Origin: Nageia nagi
Taxonomy: Eukaryota; Pinophyta
NCBI GenBank assembly: GCA_050084985.1
Contig: JBITNC010000001.1
Span: 135,532,001 to 135,596,000 of the forward strand
DNA length: 64,000 nucleotides
Direction of reading: 5' to 3'
In this document: piece by piece, positions 1 through 12,082 of the stretch
Position numbering within the stretch: position 1 is the stretch's first letter
Layout: each line of letters starts with the position of its first letter
Translations under genes and position numbers: made by a program
The notes under the pieces: model-generated
The model's database searches: none
Told to the model about the DNA's origin: nothing
Seen by the model: only the letters and a program-made list of their open reading frames with translations

Positions 1-1100
1 TGCTTAACTCCAATGGTGCTAGTGATCGTGTTTAAAAAACCATTCATAATTTAGAATCAACCAACAACTAGCTCATAAAGTATCATGATGGTAGTAAAAA
101 ATGTGTTAGATATACCAATAGTACACATATTTTTAAAAATTAAGTATCATGGGATAGTATCAAATACTTTACTAAAATCAACAAAGCAACAAAATATCTT
201 AGATGATCTCTAGTGGGCCTCCTTGATGATAGCTTGAAGGATGAAGATATGATATATAGTCTACTAATCCCTCCTGAATCTAGTACTCCCTCTTTCCCAA
301 AAGCTATTCTACTCCAAATGACCTAATAGCATCATGTCCAGAGTTATGGCATAAAGCTTGGAAAATGTATACCCAATCATGATGGTTATGTAATTATTAG
401 GATTAGAAAAACCTTATAATTTATGAATGGGATGAATGATGTAATGTGACCATGAGGGTGGAAACCTTAAACACACAACCTCATTAAATAAAATAGTAAT
501 AGGAGAGGTGAGTCACCACCATATTTTAAAAACTCAACTTGCAAGCCTTCACAATATGTTGCTTTAGTAGTACAAAGTTTTCTAATGGCTCTAAAAATAG
601 CTTCTAGATAAGAAAGATGACAAGATAGGAGGTGATAAAATTGTGGAGTATGCTGAATAGGAATATCATAGAGTGAACTAGCATATGAGACCCAATATTA
701 GGGTTTGGTGTCAAATGGAGATGGTTTCCTTGGGAGGAGGTTATGCCAAAAGGCTTTAGGAGAGTGATGGAGGGAGTCAATAAGAGAATTTCGAGTAGTG
801 GTAAGAAAATGATGTTTCTTTCAATGAAGAAAACCATGATAAACTCTTAGAATGGAAAACATAGAGGAAGGATCATGGGAGAGAGCAAAGTAAATTCTCT
901 TGTACATGGATTTACATTTTGCATGATACAAATGATTTCTAGGTTAGAAACTAGGATAGTAGGGTAAATGAAAATGATAGGTATTATGAGGAAAGGTATT
1001 AAATGATGCCTCCTAGAGCATATTAAATAAAAACTCATAGATGGTAGTGACACTCGAAGGGGTAGAGAGTAAATTAGTATTATTAGCTAGAAGTTACGAG
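1..1100 (-). pseudogene. LINE (non-LTR retrotransposon) reverse-transcriptase relic
   Basis: Reading the minus strand from about 1100 down to 1 gives a broken chain of non-LTR reverse-transcriptase motifs in the right order. A KAT-YCEGLQVEF stretch comes first, then GYTFSKLYAITL, then FCCFVDFSKVFDTIP (about 190-145), and finally NTITSTIGVKQ at the window edge, where related elements continue GCPL. The active-site block would lie left of the window. Many stops and frameshifts interrupt the frame, so this is a dead copy. In the LINE family this protein copies its own RNA at a nicked target. The 5' limit near 1100 is approximate, because upstream sequence is not recognisable. The motifs resemble the RT clade ending in VKQGCPLSP; the exact clade is not settled. 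Confidence 0.75.
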
Positions 1101-1914
1101 AGGTAAGTGGTATATTGGTTGACATACTCATAGCTAAAAAGAACAATAAGATGACAAATTCTAAAAGTGTAGAAGAAGGGAGAAATTGGGGGATGGAGGT
1201 GTGTGGGGGGGATTTAATAAGAGAACAAAGGATAGAGTTGCATGGTTTGCAAGGGGAAGTTTATAAGAGATAATAAGATTATGAATGTGAGGAATAGAAT
1301 ATAAGCTAGCTAATACATAGTCCACCACACTCGCTCCTCCACTGTGAAGAAAAAAGGTGAATCTGCTAGAGCAAGGAAAGCATGAAATTCTATTAAGAAT
1401 AAATATTCTATTTGACTTAGAAGCAAGTTAGCTTGGTGATAGTTAAATAATTTAGTTTTTGTAATAAGATAAAATAGTACTTTAAATGATTTATTAGATT
1501 ATTTTACACTATTCCTTGATATTTTATCTTATTACAACATATAAATTATTTAAATCTATCTTATAAACTTAAATAAATTTAATTATTTCATCAATTAGAG
1601 TCTAGTTATTCTTATTACATAGTAGAGAATATATAATTTTAGTTACCTACTTTTCAAGATGAATATATTTGATGCACTATTGAGGAGTCAAGTCATATAA
1701 GTTTAAGTTTATTTATTTCAAAGTTGAAAATAAGTCTTGTTTATATGAAAATATAAATATATAAATTAGAATTAAAGTCATGTTGTATTGAAAATCTATT
1801 TTTAAGAGTTATATAATTACTATTTTAATGAAAATTAATTGTAAGTTTAAAAATGTTAAAATATTAGTTGATTGAGTTAAAGTGAAAAATGTTAATGTGT
1901 TAATGGTTTTTTTT
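1101..1914. other. AT-rich intergenic DNA, nothing recognised
   Basis: No motif, repeat end or sustained reading frame was recognised. The first few hundred bases may still belong to the 5' part of the LINE relic on the left. The rest is AT-rich sequence with short homopolymer runs. Confidence 0.4.
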
Positions 1915-2200
1915 TCCCCAAGGGGACACCATGGTTTCAATGTGATTCAAATCAATGGGAGGAGGTCACAAGTTCAAATCCCCTTGTTGGATCCCTAGTG
2001 GTACTACATGGATGCAATTTGTATGTATTTCAATTATATTATGACTAGTTTGTGGGGACTAGGTACAAAAGCTCATGTAAAAAGTCCCACTTAGGAAAAT
2101 AACCCATGATTTACCCTGATTCATGTGATTAGTGGGTATGATCATGGCTCTAAGAGGATTAGTGGATTCGAATGACATCTCTCATAATTTAAAAAAAATG
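1915..2200 (+). repeat. SINE-like repeat with a tRNA-type B box
   Basis: At 1971-1981 is AGTTCAAATCC, a good match to the RNA polymerase III B box. A loose A-box-like TGGTTTCAATG lies about 39 bases upstream at 1932-1942. The segment ends near an A-rich run at about 2190-2198, as SINEs often do. No flanking target-site duplication was found and only one copy is visible here, so the call is tentative. It could equally be a chance pol III-like sequence inside another repeat. Confidence 0.35.
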
Positions 2201-2299
2201 GTATTTATTTTAATGTTATAAACTTGTCAAGGGTGCATTATCACTAGAATATAACATGTTTAACATTATTTTGATTAATAGTTTAAATATTTTAAAGGG

Positions 2300-2870
2300 T
2301 GAATAAAATAGCATATTTTTCATTGAGAAGTTTGAAGATGTATATGTTCATAATTGGCACGTCATTCTTTAGTTGATCCTTATTGAAAAGGATCTATGCA
2401 ATCTTATGAGTGTTACTATCCTAAATCCACTTTCAATGCTAATGGAATCATGAAATAAACTATAAGAAATCAAAGAGAAGCACAATTGATTATTTGTAGA
2501 CTCTTACATTTATACTTACACTATATCAACTTCTCAAAGATCTTGAAGCAAGTTTGGGATGTTTTCAATGTTTTCTTTGGATCATTAGCATGAAGCACAC
2601 ATATATTATCTTAAAGAATAAATGATTTGGGATAAAGATGATGAAAGGAGACAATGTTATACAAAATATTGATAAGTTTTATTCTTTTTTAAATCAACTA
2701 GCTCAAATTAATGCTAAGGTAGATTATAATGATGGAAACGCTCTTTTATTGAATAGCATGCCATCTAGCTATGATATTTTTTATGTTCACATTAAATAAG
2801 ATAAATGTCACTTTGGAAGATATAATTTCATACTTAATGAATGAAGAAAATCATGTTTAAAAAAAAAAAA
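2300..2870 (+). pseudogene. Copia-type gag relic
   Basis: The plus strand reads as a decayed Ty1/copia Gag capsid region with several stops and shifts. The clearest piece is about 2640-2800, with NIDKFYSFLNQLAQINAKV followed by NALLLNSMPSSYDIF. In copia Gag this pattern is the helical region with the LLxSLPxSYD motif. Gag forms the particle that packages the element's RNA. No zinc knuckle, protease or LTR could be recognised next to it, so it appears to be an isolated fragment. It has no evident link to the larger Copia elements at 23-40 kb. Confidence 0.6.
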
Positions 2871-4870
2871 AGACTTGATTAATGAAGAAATAGTTATATT
2901 GAAAAGAATATGAAAAATAGTCTTACATCCATTAGTTATATACTTAAGTACCAACTTGTGTACTTTAAGGCCATAGAATGATTTAATTCATATAAAGAAC
3001 CTAGGATGAAACAGTGAGCTTAACATCAACAAGGAATTTACTACAAATGAAGATAAAGAGGAATGGAAAGAAAATACTAAAGAACTACCCATAAGGAAAC
3101 TAAAGATTATATTTTTTTAAATTAATTTGAAATCATTCCTTGTGAATAGTTGTATGAGTTTTTATTCATAATGAGTGTTAAGTGTGGTTGTAAAACACTT
3201 ATTATGAATGATTGTATTTTTCCTCATACAAACATTGATAGATGTGATTGGTTATATCTAGTCTAATTCATAATTATTGAAAGATGATTGATTATATATG
3301 TCTCCAACTATACTTATTATAATTAGTACTTTGTGTCCTTTAGAATATGGACATTGGATAATGTGTATCTCATTGTTTATACCTTTTGATGTTGGATAAT
3401 ACATGTGTACTAGTTTCCAACTTTTATCTAGATAATCTGTGTATCCCTATTAGTTATTTATGATTTGTTATGTGTATGCCTAATCAAATGTGTTTGAACA
3501 ATAATGTGTGTTTGTATTCGTAACTTTGAGGTTTGGATATTATATGTATCTCTATCCAAATACATTAATAATCATCAATAGTTGTCTATCTATGGTAATT
3601 AAGTGCCTAATAAGGTTAGTCCTATAGAAGAAGCATAATGAGACTAGTTCTACTATTACTTATCATGAATAGATGTGCATGTCCCTATTTGTACCCAATT
3701 TGTTGATGGAGTATAAAGTATGTTCATCAAGTAATTATTAGTGTATGTATTCCCATTTAGATAATGATGTAATATGGGGATATGGGAGGGTTGTTTAGAA
3801 AGAAAGAAATTTTATTAACGTCTGCTGGAGACCAAGAGTGGTTTATGGGATGACTAAAGGGAGTACATTGTATCACTCTTGGTGGGATTTGAAAATGGGA
3901 TACTTTGTGAAACAGGATCACATCATGACCAACTCAACCAACAAATTGTGATTTACCAAATCAAGTCTTGTATCTAGTTTATAATGTATTCTATATGGAT
4001 TTGTTAGCCAGATGTGAATAGTCCAATTTGTTATGTTGCTTGTATAAATACCTGCTATGTAATTCAAATAATATAGAGTACATTATTATTTCATAAAAAT
4101 AAAATTTGATCCAATATTTTATGATTATAATTTGGGAGGCTTAGGACCTCTCCCCTAATTGCATTATCGATTGAAATAAGTATATGTGATAGTACTCTCC
4201 CTAAAGTAATATTTGTAATACACCATAATAATTATACTATCATTGGTTTTTTAGAGCTAAAATTGATGACCACTTATGATAATCATTTGATATATCTTAA
4301 GGATATATGAAGGTTTAACTTCATTAGTGGAGTTTATCTAGAGCTTGTGCATTGGTGTGAAGTTTTACATACCTTACTTCATGCACCTCTTTATGGATAA
4401 ATGCATGTAACAAAAGAATACATATCATCTATGGTATTTAAGAATATCTAGCTTAAGATCCCTAACCTAAATAAGATACAAATAAATGAAAGGAAAAGAC
4501 TCAATAAAAATTTATTTAGATGTAACAAATCAAAATTAGAAATTCAATAGTAATATTAAATTATGAAATCCAATTCTATATATATAACTAAAATAGACAA
4601 ATATTTGTATGGTAATAATAAGCAGTCGTCTAATTTGATATCACGAGCTCAAATGAAAACTTAAATTGTTCTTCAAATCAAATCTTTGAAATTGAAGTTT
4701 AGAAAAGACTTGCATATATTCTGAATTTTTTATGAAGTTAAGATTAACCTTACTCGCTTCATATATTATATACAAATAATAATAACCAAAACAAAACAAC
4801 TACAAATATGCACTTTCATCTTGATGAACCTCTAATAAATTTAAGAAACACGATACAAGGTACAAGCACA
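2871..4870. other. AT-rich intergenic DNA
   Basis: About 2 kb of AT-rich sequence without a convincing reading frame. The first 250 bases may continue the gag relic. No LTR pair, RNA gene or tandem array was recognised. Confidence 0.4.
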
Positions 4871-4962
4871 AAAGGTCTTACAATCTTAAATTTCAAATTG
4901 AAGATGGCATGTCTTTCCATGTTAATTTCGTGGTACAAAGGTCTTACAATCTTAAATTTCAA
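4871..4962 (+). repeat. 26-bp direct repeat, two copies 66 bp apart
   Basis: The 26 bases beginning AAAGGTCTTACAATCTTAAA occur at 4871-4896 and again at 4937-4962. They are identical and lie about 300 bases upstream of the UGT pseudogene start. This is probably a local duplication; no function is visible. Confidence 0.8.
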
Positions 4963-5256
4963 GCTTCGAATTAAATTTTGTCGTTTTAATAAAAATCCTA
5001 TCGAATGTTATAGTACGTAGTATGGCTGGTAAAACGGACGTGTGGATAACAATTCTACAAGAGGTTTGTGGCTGCAGTTACAGATGATGATATCTACTGA
5101 ATTTGATTCCACGTTTAAAATCTACCCTTCAACGCGATTGTGTTACTGTTAGCTCCTGTTATCGTTGGGGATTAAGTCGATAAGTCTGTCTCTAACACAT
5201 CCATATCCGGAGTGGGAGTGAGGCTTCTAGCTACCAGAGAGAATGCCACCCTAACA
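4963..5256. other. Upstream flank of the UGT pseudogene
   Basis: Base composition rises in GC from about 5030, in contrast to the AT-rich repeats to the left. This fits a remnant of the gene's own 5' flank. No unambiguous TATA box or other promoter element was identified. Confidence 0.35.
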
Positions 5257-6006
5257 ATGGCGAACCACCGAGACGTTCATACACATACTCTCCATGCGGT
5301 GGTCGTGCCGTTTCCTCTGCAGAGTCACATCAACATTCTCGTCACTTTCGAGGAGCTACTTCTCACTAGAGGGTTCCATTTCATCACCTTCCTCAATACC
5401 GAAAGGAGTCACAAACGCATTTTCGATCGACAGAGCATGGTTCCAGGAATGCCAATTTCATATTCTTGGCTTTTCCAGACGGTCCCACCACCCATCTGGC
5501 TAATGGAGAATCTGCTACTTTGCCAGAGGATTTCAATCAATGAACTAAGGGTCGAGCACTGTTTGTCAGTTGGGCACCGCCGATGAAGGTGCTTTCCCAT
5601 CCTTCTGTGGGAGGATTTCTGACTCACAATGGATGGAATTCCACACTGGAGAGCATCTGCATGGAGTACCAATGATAGGCTGGCCTTATTACAGCGACCA
5701 ATCTCTCAACTGCAGATTTGCAAAAGACGTTTGGAAGGTTGGGATGGAGTTGAGTGAGTTGGACATAGACGATGAGAGATTAGTGAGGAGGGAGGAGGTG
5801 GAGAGTGCAGTGAGGAGATTGATGCAAAGTGACGAAGGAAATAAGGCCAGGAAAACCGCCCGAAAACTGAAGGAGGCAGCAGCTAAAGCAGTGATGGGCG
5901 GAGGTTCTTCCTTCGAGAACTTGGAGGCATTCATCCGGATATGCGCCAAAGGACAAACTAGGCCCTCGTCATCGTACGCTCCGAGTTCGACGACCAAGGA
6001 GAGGCC
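5257..6006 (+). pseudogene. UDP-glycosyltransferase (plant UGT, family 1) pseudogene
   Basis: Plant UGTs move a sugar from a UDP-sugar to small molecules in the cytosol. The ATG at 5257 opens MANHRDVH and leads into HAVVVPFPLQSHINILVTFE, the usual N-terminal acceptor-side strand and helix (normally PxQGHxxP). Near 5450 the frame shifts, giving LAFPDGPTTHLANGES. The sequence then jumps straight to LPEDFNQ[17 protein letters not shown], so roughly 200 middle residues are missing. The C-terminal sugar-donor signature (PSPG) follows as [21 protein letters not shown] one-base loss near 5663 then shifts the frame before [11 protein letters not shown]. The tail runs on to 6006, where a retrotransposon is inserted. 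Any further 3' sequence resumes at 12579. GC content is well above the surrounding repeats. It cannot encode an active enzyme. The glycosyl acceptor cannot be inferred. Confidence 0.88.
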
Positions 6007-6497
6007 TGAAACGATACTAGAATGAGCCACCCCTGGCAGCATGGCTATCGAAGGTATCGCAAGGTGCTGACATAGACAACTCGGTTCGTAAGCCTGGGTA
6101 TCGGATTTATGGGAATCACCTCCGTCAGGTATGTCCACTTATGGTACGTCCTGTACGTCTAACCAGCTCTGCCTATCCGTCAAATCCTTAGTTGCATGCT
6201 GCTCGAGGCCTCGTGCCTCTAGGGCTGATCCGACCCCTTGGAGCACCGGATTGTCATAGTTACCAGAGTGCCTGGTGCTCACCACCCAACCAACGACCTT
6301 CAAACCGGTTTCACCCCTAAGGTCCCCCTGAGCTTTATTCACCCATCCATACCGCCCAGTCCAACCATAGGAACGGACTCACAACCTTGTCCGCCATGGT
6401 TCCTAAAGCATGGTAGTTCGGGTTCAGAATGGATCCCCATGTGCTAAAGGTTGCGCTCTATGCACACTCACCACGCGGGAGAGGCAGCCCTCTCACA
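6007..6497 (-). repeat. 3' LTR of the chromovirus
   Basis: 491 bp. On the minus strand it begins TGTGAGAGGG and ends TATCGTTTCA, the standard TG...CA ends. It is colinear with 12083-12573. The bases just outside it (6498-6510) are the element's polypurine tract. Confidence 0.95.
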
Positions 6498-6510
6498 TTC
6501 CCCCCCACTT
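6498..6510 (-). other. Polypurine tract of the chromovirus
   Basis: On the minus strand this reads AAGTGGGGGGGAA and abuts the 3' LTR start. This is the expected primer position for plus-strand DNA synthesis. Confidence 0.9.
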
Positions 6511-6578
6511 AAAGATGTTAACGACCCCATCAACAATGTACACCGAAGGGACAAATGGGTCTCTGGTAATAATTTTGT

Positions 6579-8059
6579 TTAGTCATGCCACCAATACTTT
6601 TTGTGGCCTTCAGCTAGGAATTCTTGGATTTTATCTTTGAAGTTCCATAAGCTTTCTGCTCTCTCCAATGTATCATTTTCAATGGTTTCACCTTCCCAAC
6701 TGATAAGGTACTCTATTTTCTTAATCTTTCCAAAACCCCTTGTTCGAATGCCCTTAATCTCTTTCACTATTTTCTACGGTCTATCGATGATTCCTGCTAG
6801 AGGGTGAGTGGGAACCATTCTCTCAGGATTCTCCAAGTCTTCCACACATGGTCTCAACTGGCTAACATGAAAGACATCATGTATGTGCAAATGACTTGGT
6901 AATTGTACTTTGTATGCCACCTTTTCAATTCGTTTCATCACTCTAAATGGCCCCTCGTATCTTCTAGTAAGAGACTTTGATGTTCCTTGTGCAAGTTTAA
7001 AGTGCTCTCCGTCAATTATCGATAATACCAAGTCCCCAACCTTAAATTCTAGCTCATGTCTTCTCTGATCTGCATTTTTCTTCATTCTCTCCTGAGCTTG
7101 CAATAAGAATTCCCATGCGACATCTATCCTTTCCTTCCAATCCTCCAAATACCGAGTTACTAATGCACAAGTGCTATAATATTCTGGAACAACCGTGTGA
7201 GGAGCGATTGGTTGTCTTCCCGTGGCAAGTTCAAAGGGTGTAAACTTACTTGAGGTTGACTTCTGGTTGTTGTAACAAAATTGAGCAATGTCTAGAAGGT
7301 CAGGCAAGTTTGTTTGGTCAGAAATCACATAGTGCCTTAAGTATTCCTCCAAAATCCCATTTACTCTCTCCATTTAGCCATCAGTCTACGGATGATGACT
7401 TGTTGATAGTAGCAACCTTGTACCCATTATTCTGAATAACTCTGACTAAAAATTACTAGTAAAGTGGGCATCTCTATCTGACACGATGTTTAATGGTATC
7501 CCCCAATACTTCACAACATGCTTGAAGAAATACTTGGCTACTGTTGCCACTTCACATGGGTACTTACATGGTATAAAAGTTGCATATTTGAAAAATCTGT
7601 CAACCACTACCATAATACTAGTATATCCTCACACCTCAGATAAGCTGGTGATAAAGTCCATACTGACACTCACCCAAGGTTGACTAGCATGAAAAGTGGT
7701 TGAAGCAAGCCTACTGGTCGTTTCCTCTTGCTCTTATCTTATTGACACAATAAGTAGCTCCTTACATAACTTTTCACATCTTTGAACATATTTGGCTAGT
7801 AAAACCCTCTTGAAACTAAGGCCATCATTCTATCTCTTTCTGGATGTCCTACCCAAGGCGAATCATGACACTCTTTCATTATGTCTTTCCTCAGGCCATC
7901 CCACTTAGGCACATAGATCCTATTAGCTCCATATAATAGCAAACCCATACGAATTCTGAACTTACTCAGTCGATTCACTCTTGCGAATTTGTCAACTGAG
8001 GCTATCATAGCTCTGGCTTGCAGGTCTTTCTTCATTCCCTTTCTTATTCTTGAAATCAA
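6579..8059 (-). pseudogene. Chromovirus integrase with C-terminal chromodomain, broken
   Basis: Integrase joins the element's DNA to the host chromosome. The N-terminal part (about 8059-7796) retains a WVGHPERDRMMALVSRGFY segment typical of the zinc-binding region. The core is damaged by stops between 7790 and 7380. From 7373 the frame reads the late core and linker, including FELATGRQP and the PYEGPF-like RYEGPFRVMKRI motif. One stop near 6770 separates this from a chromodomain in the same frame (6767-6579). Its EYLISWEG and LWNFKDKIQEFL segments match the sheet and C-terminal helix of the fold. In chromoviruses this module binds modified histones and steers insertion toward heterochromatin. 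Here it is no longer expressed as one protein. Confidence 0.9.
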
Positions 8060-8099
8060 ATCTCTTGAAAGCTATACTTGGCTTGGTTGGTTCGATTGT

Positions 8100-9621
8100 T
8101 GATCATCTTTACCCAACTCCTCTTATCCATTTAAAATTGTTGTGAGGGCACGAGGTGGTTTCTCCCCCACTTGAGCTTGGGCGAGCTCCTGGGAGCCCTC
8201 ATTATTGTCCTTTAGTTGAGACTTGTGACTCAAGGCATTTGCTACAGCATTTTTCTTACCAAGGTTATATCTAAACTCCACATCATACTCAGCTAAGAAA
8301 TCTACCCATCTAGCCTTTTTCGCCATTAACTTGCTAAATGTATTGAATTAAGTGTTGGAGATATTATCAATTTTGATCATAAAGGGAGTGCCTAAGAGAT
8401 AATGTCGTCAAACATGTAGGCAATGTAACACAACCACCATTTCTTTGTCATGAGTGGGGTAATTCCTCTTCACATCTTTCAATTTTCAAGACTCATAGGC
8501 TATGGGGTGTCCATCCTAGATCAAGACACCACTGATGGCATAGTCAGATGCATCCGTATGCCCTTCAAAAGGTTTAGAGAAATCGGACAAGGCCAACATA
8601 GGTGAAGTTGTAAGTTTACTTTTCAATTCATCGAATGCCCACTGCCGATCTATCATCCAAAACCATCTAGTTTGTTTTCTAAGCAACTGAGTAAGGGGGC
8701 TACAATTTTTGAATACCCATACACAAACTTTCTATAGTAATTAGCCAATTCCAAAAACTGTCAGAGTTGGTGGACATCTTTAGGAGGCTCCCAATCTCGT
8801 ATGGCATCCAATTTCTTTATTTCGGATTTAATTTTTCCAATGCCTATGACATGTCCAAGAAAGTTCACCTCTGTTTGTGCAAAGGCACATTTCTCCCTTT
8901 TAACATAGAGTTCATTTTTTTTTAGGTTATCAAATACCAAGGATAAATGTGTTTTGTGATCCTCCAAGGTTTTGTTGTACACCAGTATGTCATCCAAGTA
9001 CACCATGACAAATTTATCTAAGTAGGGATGAAATACATCATTCATGAGTGTACAAAAGGTTGCTAGGGCATTGCAAAGCCCAAATGGCATAACCATAAAA
9101 TTGAAGGATCTATATCTTGTAACATAAGTTATTTTCTTCTTATCTCCCTTTGCAATGCGCACTTGGTAATAGCCTTGCTTCAAATCTAGCTTGGAAAAGT
9201 GCATAGCTTTACCCAATCGATCAAAATAATCTTCAATTAATGGGAGTGGATACTTGTTCTTGATCATTATCTTATTAAGGGCTTAGTAATCTACACACAT
9301 CCTCAACGATCCATCCTTCTTTTTCTGAAATAACACCGATGCCCCACAAGGAAAGTGGGATGGTCTCAAATAACCAGCAGCCAACAACTCTTCCAACTGC
9401 TTCTTCAATTCTGCCATTTCAGCCACTGACAGTCTGTATGGCCTGATAGAAGGTGGTTTGGCCCCCGAAATTAACTCAATTTTATGATCAACTATTCTCT
9501 TCGATGGGAGTCGAATTGGTAACTCCATTGACATTGCATCTATGTACTTCTCCAATACTTCATTAATCTCTTTAGAGACTATTGATCTCTCCACTTCTTG
9601 GTCCTCCCAACCTCCCAACAT
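8100..9621 (-). pseudogene. Chromovirus reverse transcriptase and RNase H, broken
   Basis: This region copies the element's RNA into DNA. From 9621 the frame gives IRPYRLSVAEMAELKKQLEE and then SVLFQKKKDGSLRMCVDY. A stop near 9280 separates it from the next frame (9267-8761), which carries FSKLDLKQGYYQVRI, VMPFGLCNALATF and the catalytic YLDD at 9000-8989. All three RT aspartates are therefore still readable. RNase H follows with several stops; near 8320-8200 the frame ends it with AEYDVEFRYNLGKKNAVANA. Order and spacing are those of a Ty3/gypsy pol. Confidence 0.93.
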
Positions 9622-9626
9622 GGTTG

Positions 9627-10199
9627 TTAGAAATAAAGGTTTTCGCTTATTCTTAAGGCCTTTCTAAGTGACATGGCAAACAAGTTTTGAGAACGACCAC
9701 TTGACCTAGGTTCAACAAGATCTACCATACATGAGTAGTCAGGGTGCATAATGACCAGTTTCTCAACATGAAGAATGGCCGCAGCATGGGCAGTGTAGAT
9801 AAAGGATTGACCTAGAATAAGATCAAAGTTGATACTAGGTACAATAAAGAGGATTATAGTTCCAATCCATTTCCCTACTTGGAGAAAAACTTTGGGAGTC
9901 CATCCTAAACTGATCTCTTTCGATTGGATAGCAACTTGCAAGGAGTCACTAGACTTATATGTTTTAAAGTTCAACTCCTTGCATAGGTGTTTAGATATAT
10001 AGTTGCTTAATGCTCCACCATCAATAAGAGCCATGATGGGTCTACCATTAAGCGTGACATCTACATAGCTAAGAGGGTAATGTTGGTTCTCATCAATATG
10101 GATTGGTTTGCCTTCAATGGTAGCCAAGGCATTCAAAAGTTGAACACCAGGGTTGCCTTGAGGGTTCGATGATGTCAAGGTGGTTACTATCAAAGCCAA
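9627..10199 (-). pseudogene. Chromovirus aspartic protease region
   Basis: The frame contains MALIDGGALSNYIS, which aligns with the retroviral-type protease loop D-S/T-G-A followed by xxNFIS. The second residue of the triad is Gly instead of Ser/Thr, so the active site is altered. Downstream, FDLILGQSF corresponds to the conserved DxILGxxW block (Trp replaced by Phe). The protease would cut the Gag-Pol polyprotein. It lies between gag and RT as expected, and is separated from RT by a stop near 9622. Confidence 0.85.
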
Positions 10200-11481
10200 A
10201 GGTTAAGAAGGGTGAGACACATAGTATTGGATAGGTTGGGCTTGAGGCATGGCCAAGTTCATAACATTGAGATGATTTTGGTGAGGACATTCCCTAATGA
10301 CATGATCGGTACTATCACACCTAAAACATCTTCTTTTGCTCTATTGCTCATATTCAAATCGTTGAACCTTTTGAGACCGATGGTTGTTCTCCCCTTGGTG
10401 TCCTCTCTTAGGCTTTCTATTCCTATCATCTCCTTTTCCAAACCTCTATTGTTTGCCCTTGTTGTCTCTGTTATCCAGATATCTCCTCCCCAAATCTTTT
10501 ATGTTTTCATTTATCTCCCCCTCTTTTCTCATCCTTTTTATTCTCTTTGTTCTTTTTTAGCCCAAAATCTTTATAATCGATCAACTTTTCTACCACTTGT
10601 ATGGTTTCAGTGAGTTTACTGATTTGTTGCTTGTTTAATTCGATCTTGGCCCAAGGTTGGAGTCCCTTCATAAAATAATGCAATCTAACATGATCTTGCA
10701 AACCTAAAGTTGCCAATACATATATTTGAAATGACTTGATATATTCTTTTATGGTGCTAGTATGTTCAAGAGCATCCAACTTCTTCAAGATTTTCATATC
10801 CGCATTCATCAGTTTAAATTGCTCTCTTAATAGTTGTTGGAAATTTTCTCAAGTTTTGGAAGAGTCTTCCTCTTCTTCTGATGCTGAGCGAGTTCTCCAC
10901 CATAGTTTGGCACCTCCCTCCAATAAACCCACTACAATATTGATCTTTTTTCGATCATTTACCTATGGAAGCTAACTGAACTAATGTCCCAAATCCCAAA
11001 TCTATGTTTCCAAAATGGTTGCATCCCTTTCTCCACTATATGTGGCTAGCATTTTTACTTTTATCTTGGCCTCAATTTTATCATGGCCTATTGATTCAGC
11101 TACCAATTGCCTTAGAAGGGTCACTTGCTCAGTCAACTCTTGAATGACCTAATTATTTTTGCTTACTTGTGTTTCCAAATCAAAAACTCAATTACCCAAA
11201 TCCATAGTTTCTCTATGTATAACTTCATGCTCTTCTACCAAGGCTGCATTTTTTGCCTAGAGTTGTGTGATCTTGTCACCATAACCCACTTTCTCATTAT
11301 GAGGTTTATTGTGATCTTGGCCCATCTTATCCACAAACTATTCCATGTAATTATCCGTAGTTATTTGGTGTAAGATTCGATAAGGAGTTTCCTCCTCTTC
11401 ATTTTTGACAACAGGGTCCTGCAGTGCAACTTCTTGAGGCACAACTTCTTGCAGCACTTGCTAAACTGGTTGAGCAGACAT
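10200..11481 (-). pseudogene. Chromovirus gag, broken
   Basis: The minus-strand ATG at 11481-11479 opens MSAQP. A likely coiled-coil stretch follows (about 11250-11090; QELTEQVTLLRQLVAE). The capsid segment from 10809 includes IKEYIKSFQIYVLATLGLQD and FMKGLQPWAK. The nucleocapsid zinc knuckle CFRCDSTDHVIREC (about 10328-10284) keeps all four CCHC ligands. Several stops interrupt the frame between these blocks. Gag packages the element's RNA. The frame leads straight into the protease region. Confidence 0.88.
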
Positions 11482-12067
11482 CTTGAATAACTTGACATGA
11501 GCTCTGGCAAAAATTTGATGTAGGTGAACACACAGACACGCTTATCACACTTCACTCTTCAAACCTACATCAAGGGACATGTTAGTCAGGATACAACACA
11601 AGGTGTCATGAATTGCTAAGGCAAACAAGGTTGTGCATGAGCAAAGATAAACACACAACATGAAGCATGCACAAACACATGGTATACATCACACCCCATT
11701 CTTCCACCCCCAACTGGACTCTCTATAGTTTCACAAGGGCCTAGAGGAGGCATGACAAGAAACCATGTTTTGTCTTTAACATATCAATTTTATTATGCCT
11801 TCGACATGGCATATGAGATCCCGCTCCTTTCACTAGGAGTTTTCTAAGTGCTACCTTCTTTGATGCATCAGCACAATGGTAAGGTGTTGCCTTCTTTGAT
11901 GCATTGACACCCTTGCATGTACAGTAATTAAGCACTAGTGCATACCCACCCATCTTAGTCAACCAAGATCCAGGTGAGTAACCAATTCTCCATGACATCG
12001 TGTTTCATGTGGGTCAAATCAGCATGATACACATGGTACATGGCACCTTCCTTGCCTGAACCCCTAA
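11482..12067 (-). other. Chromovirus 5' untranslated leader
   Basis: This 586-bp segment lies between the primer-binding site and the gag start. It has no coding motif. The short minus-strand frame at 11998-11741 has no recognisable domain. Confidence 0.7.
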
Positions 12068-12080
12068 GGCTCTGATACCA
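12068..12080 (-). other. Primer-binding site, initiator Met tRNA
   Basis: On the minus strand this reads TGGTATCAGAGCC, complementary to the 3' end of plant initiator Met tRNA. It lies two bases from the 5' LTR. Confidence 0.93.
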
Positions 12081-12082
12081 CA